From contig CAIOUK010000094.1 of the NCBI GenBank assembly GCA_903861445.1, positions 1 through 8,562 on the forward strand: a stretch of DNA of 8,562 bases, in the 5' to 3' direction. Source of the stretch: an uncultured Verrucomicrobia subdivision 3 bacterium. GTDB lineage: Bacteria > Verrucomicrobiota > Verrucomicrobiia > Limisphaerales > UBA11358. The notes under the pieces were generated by a model. The model was given only the letters and a program-made list of their open reading frames with translations. It did no database searches and was not told the DNA's origin. The position numbers were made by a program, and so were the translations under genes. Below, in pieces: positions 1 to 7,900 of this stretch; positions within the stretch are counted from its first letter, which is position 1, and the number at the start of each line of letters is the position of its first letter.

Positions 1-141
1 CGAGATCTTATCATGCGGACTAGGCAGTGCGACTCGAGTTCCGGCGCCATCGCATAGCAGAAAAAATTACCGGGAATAAGCATGTAGTCGCGGCTGGTTG
101 GTTGACTTGGGACGCGGGTTCAATTCCCGCCGCCTCCACCA
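1..141 (+). ncRNA. ssrA: tmRNA (transfer-messenger RNA), 3' part
   Basis: This is the 3' end of a tmRNA gene, the RNA that rescues stalled ribosomes by acting first as a tRNA and then as a messenger for a degradation tag. The block AAGCATGTAG (78-87) matches the conserved stretch before the tRNA-like domain of bacterial tmRNAs. It is followed by GGACGCGGGTTCAATTCCCG (110-129), a perfect T-arm with a 5-bp GCGGG/CCCGC stem and a TTCAATT loop. The 3' acceptor strand ends in an encoded CCA at 139-141. The 5' acceptor half and the tag reading frame would lie upstream, outside the window, so I cannot tell whether the gene is complete or is a displaced 3' fragment left by element insertion. It converges with the serine recombinase, which overlaps its last 75 bases antisense. 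Confidence 0.93.
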
Positions 142-1455
142 TATTGAATTTCGTTCAGATTCGGACGCGGCTTGATTCGCCGCGAGAGTGGTTTTAGCCA
201 ATGAATCAAAGGGTTTTTTGAAGGAAACGGTGAGCGTCTGGGAACGAATTTGGCGGTTCAATCCGACATTTTGTAGAAATGACTTCATTTCTAACCAGTT
301 GTTCTCAAAAACCCATTTTTGGGCCTGATTCGCCTCTAAAATGAAGTTTTTGAGGGGTTCAATCGGACTAGCTTCGCCTTTTTCAACTTTAGTCAATTGC
401 TGCTCAAGAACGGTCTTTTGGATAATCAAGGGGTTCTTCAACTCCTTGAACTCGGCAAGTTCAATGCCGCCTTCTGTGAAGGCGATATTGAGTCGGTCAA
501 TTTTTGTTTTGAGGGCGGCAAGCTCCGCTTTAATGCGGTCAATGCGGCTTTGCCGCGCTTGCGCCTCGTCGTTCTGCCAGAGTTCAATTTGGGCAAGGAA
601 TTTATCTTTCCAATCATCAGGAATCGTCACCAGTGCCACGTTCCGCTTTACCTCCTCGGCGAACTTTTCCTCCGGAATCAAGCTGCGGTCAGCGGCATGG
701 GGCAGCTTGTTCTTGTGGGAACAACGGTAGTAGCCATACCGTCGACCGCTCCTCTTGGTATGGCGTTCGCCGGTGATGCAATGTCCACAGGTGGCACAGG
801 TGGCGAAATTGAGAAAGTGAAATCCCTTTTCGCCCCGTTTTTTGCGGGGTTTGCCGACGGTGACAAGTGCGGCCTGCACTTCGTCAAACGTCTTTTTGGA
901 AATCATCGGCGCGTGTATGCCTTGGTGCATTTCGCCCTTATGGAGAAAGACGCCGTAATAAAATGGATTGCGCAGAAAGTTTCCAATCGAAGAAAGCGGC
1001 AATGGTTTTCTGCTTAAATTTCCGACAATGCCGACTGCCGCCAATTCTTTTTGAATGGCGGTCAGCGAGTATTGTCCGGTCGCAAAAAGCTCCATCACTC
1101 GCTTGATCTTCGGAAAAAATACAGGGTGTGGCTCAATCGTGCGCAATCTCGGCTCGTTGATATATCCGAGCGGAGCCTTGCTCGAATATATTCCTCGGCG
1201 GATTTTCTCCCGAATACCGCGCCGGATGTTCACTGAAAGGTCGCGGACATATTGATTCGCCATGCCAAGCTCGACGGCAATCATCAGCACATTGTCGGTC
1301 GGCAAATACGTTTTCTCGAACGTGCGGATTTCCTGAATGACGCCACGCTGCAAAAGGCCGATGATTTTCCCTCCGTCGTCAAAATTGCGGGCGAGCCGAT
1401 CTAATTTCCATGATAGAATAGCATTGGCCTCGCCGCTTTGAATTCGGCGGAGCAT
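67..1455 (-). CDS. Large serine recombinase (integrase), N-terminally truncated
   Basis: This is a site-specific recombinase of the large serine (phiC31-like) family, which integrates or excises mobile elements through a covalent phosphoserine-DNA intermediate. The 462-residue frame opens inside the resolvase domain: DRLARN (residues 19-24) is the conserved motif that normally lies about 65-75 residues from the start. Next come the rest of the catalytic fold and the long helix, then a recombinase domain with SSKAPLGYIN (91-100). A zinc ribbon carries Cys 220, 223, 226 and 245, and a coiled coil spans roughly 300-357. The usual fourth ribbon cysteine after YYRCSHK is not obvious. The N-terminal catalytic serine segment (YxRvS type) is absent. 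The frame stays open upstream to a TAA at 1570-1572, but that 38-codon extension has no ATG and no recognisable catalytic motif. Residues 439-462, starting WWRRRELNPRP, are the antisense translation of the tmRNA 3' end, so the stop codon lies inside ssrA. It is probably a decayed or inactive integrase. Family assignment is firm; inactivity is inferred. Confidence 0.9.
   Translation of the reverse strand: MLRRIQSGEANAILSWKLDRLARNFDDGGKIIGLLQRGVIQEIRTFEKTYLPTDNVLMIAVELGMANQYVRDLSVNIRRGIREKIRRGIYSSKAPLGYINEPRLRTIEPHPVFFPKIKRVMELFATGQYSLTAIQKELAAVGIVGNLSRKPLPLSSIGNFLRNPFYYGVFLHKGEMHQGIHAPMISKKTFDEVQAALVTVGKPRKKRGEKGFHFLNFATCATCGHCITGERHTKRSGRRYGYYRCSHKNKLPHAADRSLIPEEKFAEEVKRNVALVTIPDDWKDKFLAQIELWQNDEAQARQSRIDRIKAELAALKTKIDRLNIAFTEGGIELAEFKELKNPLIIQKTVLEQQLTKVEKGEASPIEPLKNFILEANQAQKWVFENNWLEMKSFLQNVGLNRQIRSQTLTVSFKKPFDSLAKTTLAANQAASESERNSIWWRRRELNPRPKSTNQPRLHAYSR
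110..141 (+). other. Putative attachment site at tmRNA 3' end
   Basis: The T-arm and acceptor end of ssrA directly abut the recombinase gene, the usual geometry of a genomic island integrated at the 3' end of a tRNA or tmRNA gene. Because the tmRNA 3' end is intact through CCA, insertion would restore rather than break the RNA. Only one junction is visible; the second copy of this sequence, which would mark the other island edge, is not in the window. The exact crossover bases cannot be set from one end. Confidence 0.55.
166..184 (+). other. T-arm-like GC hairpin downstream of tmRNA
   Basis: CGCGGC (166-171) and GCCGCG (179-184) form a perfect 6-bp stem with a 7-nt TTGATTC loop, 24 bases after the tmRNA CCA and within the 3' coding end of the recombinase. 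The flanking 8-mer GGACGCGG (163-170) also occurs at 110-117 in the tmRNA T-arm, and the stem-plus-7-nt-loop shape imitates a T-arm. Possible roles are an att-related repeat or a weak terminator for ssrA. The only T-run nearby (192-195) is short and 7 bases away, so it is not a good intrinsic terminator. Confidence 0.4.
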
Positions 1456-1564
1456 TCCTGCCGCAATATGCCGACGACACGAGCGCAGATAGCCTGTTGC
1501 GATGTGTTTGATACCACGGCAAAACTGCCCCCATTTATAGGGTAGGAGTAGGATTACAAATATA

Positions 1565-1593
1565 TTGCATTACGGACTGTAACTCCAGATAAA
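1565..1593 (+). promoter_or_regulatory. Weak sigma70-like promoter candidate, distal
   Basis: TTGCAT (1565-1570) and GATAAA (1588-1593) are separated by exactly 17 bases and match 3/6 and 4/6 of the -35 and -10 consensus. If used, it would start an RNA with a leader of about 230 nt for the giant gene, containing the 1634-1678 hairpin. The match is poor enough to occur by chance. Confidence 0.15.
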
Positions 1594-1633
1594 CATTCTA
1601 ACTCCGCAAAATCATAGCATGAATGATAAATTT

Positions 1634-1678
1634 AATCGGCTCGCTATGGCAGTTAGCTGCTGTCATGGCTTGCCCATT
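1634..1678 (+). repeat. Imperfect inverted repeat / hairpin
   Basis: Two 19-nt arms (1634-1652 and 1660-1678) can pair at 16 of 19 positions around a 7-nt TTAGCTG loop. The apical 10 positions are all paired, then come two mismatches, three G-C pairs, one C-C mismatch and three A-U/U-A pairs. Two of the pairs are G·U wobbles when read as + strand RNA (1649·1663 and 1645·1667) and would be A·C mismatches on the other strand, so a + strand transcript is favoured. There is no T-run after it, so it is not a standard intrinsic terminator. It could be a leader structure of the downstream gene, a protein-binding dyad or a palindromic repeat unit. Confidence 0.45.
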
Positions 1679-1794
1679 CGGGCTAATTACGGTGAGTTTT
1701 ATGGGCGTATGTCTGTCCGAAGCGCTTTCATCTCTGGCGGCGAAATGTGTTTTTTCAGATATACCCGTCAACCCGTTCTCGCTTTGCGTCTTTC

Positions 1795-1821
1795 TTGCCT
1801 GAAAAAAGTTCACCCAATAAT
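1795..1821 (+). promoter_or_regulatory. Candidate proximal promoter giving a near-leaderless mRNA
   Basis: TTGCCT (1795-1800) and AATAAT (1816-1821) match 4/6 and 5/6 of the sigma70 consensus, with a short 15-base spacer. The -10-like box ends nine bases before the ATG at 1831, so transcription would start almost at the start codon. This fits the lack of any Shine-Dalgarno motif in the bases before 1831. The spacer is suboptimal and the call is tentative. Confidence 0.25.
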
Positions 1822-1830
1822 CGTAACCAT

Positions 1831-1917
1831 ATGAAAGAAAATTGGAAAAATAAAACCATGTTTGCCCTCGTTGCAGCCCTTGCGGGACTGCTGGGATTGG
1901 TCACCGCTGTTCAGGCG
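1831..1917 (+). other. Signal peptide of the giant protein
   Basis: Residues 1-29 show the three-part Sec signal layout: a positively charged start with three lysines, a run of Ala, Leu, Val and Gly from residue 10, and a V-Q-A site before Q30. No lipobox cysteine is present, so a type I rather than lipoprotein signal is expected. Confidence 0.85.
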
Positions 1918-4900
1918 CAAACGGCACCCGACCTGACCGCGACGAATCTGGCGCTGATTAACACTTCTCTCAACTACAGTCTTGGTCCGACGGGGATGCG
2001 TGGCTGGATTTACGTCCAGCATACGGGCCCCGTAAATTATGGAGCGACGGAAACGATGACGGCGGCCAGTCCGTGGCAGATTCTGGTGACGACCGTCGGC
2101 ACCAACACGCCGGCCGTTGGCATCATGGCCAGCAACGACGTGATTTTGGGCGTTAGCACCGGAGCGGGGAATCTACCGGTGCCGCTGTTCACCAACGATT
2201 CGCGTAAAAGTATTGGTTATGCCATCGGCGCGGCCGAGGCGGGCGATGGCGTGATGAATCTCAAGCGCTGGCGCGCGGGTGTCACCAACGATGTTTCGAT
2301 TCAGTTGGGGATTTCGAATACCGCCTACAGCGCCACCGCGCCGTATAACTGCCCCAAGTCCGCGCTGATTCTCTCCAATGCCGTCAACATTCTTATGCAC
2401 CGCTCTTTCAACATGAGCACGCCCGGTAACCAGGCTTTAGGTCTGGCGATGCTGGCCAGCGGTAACACCAACTTTTTGCCTCAGGTGCAGACCTATGCGC
2501 GCTCCATTTCGGGCGCGCTCGGATTGGGGATGTGGGATTATGGTTACAACGCCATCTTTCTTTCCGAATACTACTTAAAAACCGGGGACACCAATGTGCT
2601 GCCGGCGTTGAGTGCCACCTTAATCACCACGGCGAATGGCATGGATCGGTATGGCACCTGTGGTCATCACTATGCGTTTTTAAATAACGATGGCAGTTAC
2701 AACGGCACTGCGCCTGGCTACGGCCCGGTCAATGCGGTGGGAGTGGCCTGCGACTTGGGGCTGGTGCTGGGGCAGAAGGCGCTCGTCGCCGCCGGGATGA
2801 CCGTCAATCCGGCGATTAATGCCGCGATTATGCGCGGAACCAACTTTTTCGGCTGGTTTGTGCAGAAGGGTGAAATTCCCTACGGCGAACATAATCCGTG
2901 GGGTGCCGGCTATCACTACTCTAACGGCAAACTCGCGCAGGCGGCTTTAATGTTTGCGCTGGTGGGCAATCAAACTTCGACCGAATATTATACGCGGATG
3001 ACGCTGGCCGCTTATCAGGCCCGGGAATACGGGCATTCCGGTCAGGGCTTCAACTACCTGTGGGATGCCTTGGGCGCCAACTTGGGCGGAACCAATGCCA
3101 TGGCGGCCTATATCCAGAATATCGAGTGGCATCTGGATCTGGAACGCCGCTGTGATGGGTCATTTGTCTATGACGGTTCGGTGGGTGATGACCCGTATGA
3201 CCCAAGCCAGATCAGCGACTACTGGGCGGTGGGCGGCAACAACGCCTATGGCAATAGCGGCAAATTGGATCCCACGACCTGCTATGTGCTGACTTATGCC
3301 ACGCCCCTCCAGCAAATCTATTTGACCGGACGGAACGCGAATCCGACCAATGTTTTGAGCAACGACAAACTGACGAACGCCATGTGGGCGGCCATGGTTC
3401 CCACGACCGTCACCAACTTCACCACGAATCAATTATTTTCCGCGCTGGGCGAATATGATCCGGATGTGCGTTTTTGGGCGGCATTGCAACTGGGCGCATA
3501 CACAAACGTAAGCGTGGCGACCATCATCAATCTGGCCGGCAGCACGAATGCCTGGCTGCGGGCGTCGGCCTGCACGGCGCTGGGGGCGTTGAAAGACACG
3601 AACGGTTTGGCCACGCTGGGGCAGTGCCTGTCGGATCCGGATGTCTCCGTTCGTGGCCATGCGACCTTGGCCTTAAGCAGCTTCGCTTCGTCGGCCAGTC
3701 CGCTGGTGCCGACCATGCTGGCCGCCTTCATCACCAACGCGACGGATCCGAATGTGATCAATTGGATCGATCCCGTGCAGATAGCAGAATCGGTTTTGAG
3801 CGTCGAACTTTTTGGCGACTCAGTCAGCGGTGCCAATACACCATACGTGGGTGGCACCAATATAGAAGCCGCCGCCAAGAGTTTACTCTATCCGGCAGTG
3901 CAGATTGGCTTGAAACTGCCCGATTCTATTCCGCGGGCGAACACGGCCAATTTTCTTAATAATTATGCCACGCTGGCGGATGTGCAGGCACTGGTTCCGG
4001 ACATTATCCAATGCGCCACGACGCCGGTTCTGGCCGATCCGATGTGGCGCTATGGCGGGCGGATCAATTCCATCAAGACGCTGGCGAAGTATTATGCCGC
4101 TGAGACGGTGCCGGTGGGGATGTCGATGATTGATCAGCCTTGGGTCGCTTTAGGCGAAGGCGATGCCGGTGATGACATCGGTGCGAACGCGGCCTTGAGC
4201 GGGATTGCGACCTTTGGCGATTCCGTCCGTTATTTGCTGCCCGCGTTCAACAATTATGCCAGCGACTGGGGCTCAGGCGATGACCGCTACGCCACGCTTC
4301 GCAGCGCCATAGCCAGCATCAGCTCGGCCGTCACGTCGCCGGCCATCACCAATCTTTTCCCTGTCGCCACTGCGCAGGTCGTCAACACCACCAATGCGGT
4401 GGCCATCACGTTGACCGGCAGCTCGTGCCGGACGAACGTCTTAAGTTTCTTGAATGTGAGCACGCCGGCGCACGGCACGCTCAGCGGCGGTGTGCCCTAT
4501 TTGACGTATACCCCCACGCCCGGCTATGTCGGTCTGGATAGCTTCACCTTTCAGGTGGCCGACAGCCTGACGAACTCGTCGCCGGCGACAGTGAGCCTGA
4601 TTGTGGGCACGCCGGCGGGCGCGGGTCTGAACGGGCAGTATTATGACAATCAGGATTTCACGAACCTGAAATTCACGCGCCTTGACCCGCAAATCAATTT
4701 CGACTGGGGCACCGGCACGCCCAGCAACACCATCGCGGCGGGCAGCTACAGCGTGCGTTGGACGGGTATGTTGCTGGCGCCGGAAAGCGGTTATTACACC
4801 TTCTCGACAATGAACAGCGACGGCGTGCGCCTTTATGTGAACGGCGTGCGGACGATTGATGACTGGGCGGATCAATCCCGGAATTGGACGGACGGTTCGA

Positions 4901-7900
4901 GCATTCATCTGAACGCGGGTCAGCAATACTTCGTGCAGATGGATTATTACAAAAACACTGGTAGCGCCGTAGCCAAGCTCAAATGGACCGGCCCGTCGTT
5001 TGCCGGTCCCAACGGCGTGCTGATCGCCCAACCGTGGCTCTATAACTCGACGACCGGCGTCACCAATCTGCCGGTGTTTGCCTATCCGCAAGGTTTCACA
5101 ATCCCACAAAACACCAGCGTTGCCATCACGCTGGGCGGATCCGTGAATGCGACCAGTTTCTCGACTGCCGGCGGGCCGAGTCACGGCAGTCTCAGCGGCA
5201 CGCCGCCCACGATTACCTACACGCCAGCGACCAACTATTTTGGCACGGACAGTTTTACTTTCACCGCGAGCAATGGTGTCAGCAATTCCTCGCCGGCGAC
5301 GATTTTAATCAGCATTTTGGCGGGTGCGCCGGTAGCATTCAACTGGACCAACACCGCTGGCGGCCTGTGGAGCACGGCGGTCAATTGGACCAATTCTCTG
5401 GGCGGTTCCGTTGCGCCGGTCGCCACGGGCCAGCCTTTTTATTACCTGCAATTTAATGCCGCCACCAACACCGCTACCAACGACCTGAACAGCGGGTTTG
5501 CGTTGAACCAGTTGAATTTTGCGGGCACCGCGACGCTGGCGGGCAACAGTATCACCCTGACCACCAACGGCCCGGTTCTGCCGCAGATCAATCAGAATAG
5601 CGCCAATGCCGTCGCCATCAATACGCCGCTGAATCTGGCGGCGACCACGACGCTGGGTGGCCTCGGCGGTGGGGACGTGATGGTCAATAGTTTGATATCG
5701 GGTGCCGGCGGTCTGGTTGTGAACACTCCCGGCAATCTGAAGTTAATAAATGTGACCAACACCTACACCGGTGGCACGGTCATCAATGCGGGCGTGGTGA
5801 GCGGGCCGACGGGGGTTGGCAATCCGACGCCAATTTTTGGGACCGGGCCAGTCACGTTTAATGCAGCGGCCACTTTTACAGTCAACCGTTACTATCTCAC
5901 CAACGCCGTCACCTTGAACGGCGCGACCGTGACCGGTGGCAATGCCTTTGGCACCACGCTGGCCGGCCCGGTGACGTTGAGTGATGTTTCGACGATTAAT
6001 TTCAGCGGTGGATTTGTCATCAGCGGGAATGTCAGCGGAACAGGCGGTTTGACATCGGTTGGCTCCAGCACTTGGACGATGAGCGGCACGAACAGTTACA
6101 CTGGGCCGACGACGATTGCCGCCGGCGGGATAAAATACAACAGCGCACTTTCCGTGGCCCCCGGTATCCTGAGCATCGGCAGTAACGCCGTGGCTAATTT
6201 GAATTACTCTGGCACCCGCACAAACTGCTGGTTGACTTTGAATGGCGTGGATCAGCCGGCGGGCGTCTATGGCTCCACCAACTCTACCGCGACCTTTCAG
6301 AGCACTAATTTTCTCGGCACCGGCACGCTCACGGTCGCGTCCGCCATCGGCAGCATCACCAATTTGTCCGCCGCCAGTGTCAGCGCAACGACGGGGACGC
6401 TCAATGCCCAGCTGAACGGGAACGGCGCGCCCTATTCGGTGGTCGCCTATTGGGGCACGAACAACGCCGGCACCAACGCGGCCGCTTGGAGTAATTCGGC
6501 GGTGGTCGGTTCGTGGTCGGTGATGGCTCCGATCAACGTCAGTTATTCGGTCGCCGGGTTATTGTCCGGCACACAATACTATTTCACCTTCCGCGCCATC
6601 AACTCATTGCAAAGCCTCTGGGCCACCAACATCCAGATTTTCCAGACGCTCCCGACTTTGGCCCAGTCCCCGACCGACATCTATGCGCCTGCGCCCAATC
6701 CCGCATCTTTCGCTGTGCCGCCCACTGCGCTGGGCGAGTATTCCATTGCCATGACAGCAACGACGGCGAACGATGTGAACGGCGTGCAATATCTGTTCAC
6801 TGAAACCACCGGTCATCCCGGCGGTGTCAGCAGCGGCTGGCAAAACAGCCCGAACTACACAAACTCCGGTTTGAGTGCCGGCACGCTCTACACCTACACG
6901 GTGACTTACCGCGACCTGAGCACCAATAGCAATGTGGGCACGGCGTCCGCCCCGGCCTCGGCCACGACGATGCTGGACACTAATCCGCCCAATCCGAATC
7001 CGATGACCTTTGCCATCGCGCCGGCGGCGGTGAATTATTATTCCGTCACCATGACCGCGACCACGGCCACGGACAGCCTAAACCTTTACGGCGTGGAATA
7101 TTATTTTACCTGCACGGCGGGTGGTGGGCATGACAGCGGCTGGCAGGACAGCACGAATTATACGGACACCGGATTGACCACCAACACCCAATACAGCTAC
7201 ACGGTGAAGGCGCGGGATAAGAGTTCACACCAAAACACCACCGCACCCTCGGGTGTTTTCTCGGCGACCACCCCGGGCATAATTGCGTATTGGGATGGCG
7301 GGACAGTCAACATCACCACGAATGGTAACGGCGTGAGTGCGGGCGGTTCAGGCACGTGGAGCACCATGATTCAGAACTGGGATTTTGGCAGCACCACGGC
7401 GCATGGGGCCTGGCCGAGCAATAGCAGTGCCGTATTTGGCGGCACGGCGGGCACGGTTAACCTGAGCACGCCGGTGAATGTGAGTGGTTTGCAGTTTGAT
7501 ACGGCCAACTACGTCCTCAACAGCAACACGCTGACGCTGACCGGCAACGGAACGATTACCGCCAATGCCAATGCGACCATCAATTCGGTGATTGCCGGCA
7601 CGAACAGCCTTACCAAGACCGGCACCGGCACGTTGACTTTGGGTGGGGTGAACACCTTTAGCGGCGCGGTGGTGGTTTCGAGCAATACGCTTTCCATCGG
7701 TAGCATCGCCAACGGCGGCAACCCGAGCGCACTGGGACAATCTTTGGCAGCGGCGGCAAATCTGTTGTTGGGCAACGGCACGACCTTGACCTACACCGGT
7801 CCGGCGGCGAGCAGTGATCGTTTGTTCACCATCAATGGAACGGCGGTCGGCCAGGGCGCGACATTGAGCGCTTCCGGCACTGGGGCGTTAAATCTTACCG

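Larger units (their letters stand above)
1456..1830. other. Intergenic region without a convincing gene
   Basis: This 375-base spacer separates the divergent recombinase and giant secreted-protein genes. Up to 1569 it continues the recombinase frame on the - strand without a usable start and without catalytic motifs, so the missing 5' end of that gene is not simply hidden here in frame. Two short opposed frames of about 71 codons (1598-1813 on -, 1619-1834 on +) overlap each other and show no domain, no ribosome site and no hydrophobic or charged pattern that suggests a real protein. The region is visibly more AT-rich than the giant gene and holds the hairpin and the weak promoter-like motifs listed separately. 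Confidence 0.6.

Noticed and set aside
833..852. Terminator-like hairpin CCCCG / CGGGG followed by TTT
   Set aside because: It falls inside the recombinase zinc-ribbon approach (coding GKPRKKRGEKG), has only a 5-bp stem and a three-T tail, and is explained by the coded lysine and arginine runs.
341..1255. Several + strand open frames of 61-206 codons across the recombinase
   Set aside because: They lie wholly opposite the recombinase coding frame, overlap one another, and show no domain or consistent start; they are antisense shadows.
1508..1540. TTGATA ... TTATAG as a + strand promoter
   Set aside because: The spacer is about 21 bases, too long for a usual sigma70 promoter, and the boxes are weak.
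1598..1834. Two opposed 71-codon frames in the intergenic region
   Set aside because: They overlap almost completely on opposite strands, span the hairpin, have no ribosome site and resemble no known protein; not supported as genes.
3474..3959. A 161-codon + strand frame
   Set aside because: It is out of frame within the HEAT-like part of the giant gene and its sequence has no recognisable fold; a shadow.
4441..5184. A 247-codon - strand open frame, with other - strand frames of 61-149 codons from 2173 to 8555
   Set aside because: All lie opposite the uninterrupted giant frame, whose domains are recognisable throughout. Their Arg/His/Val/Pro-rich translations are typical of antisense reading of GC-rich coding DNA.
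6513..6803. A 96-codon + strand frame
   Set aside because: It lies out of frame within the FN3-like region of the giant gene; a shadow.
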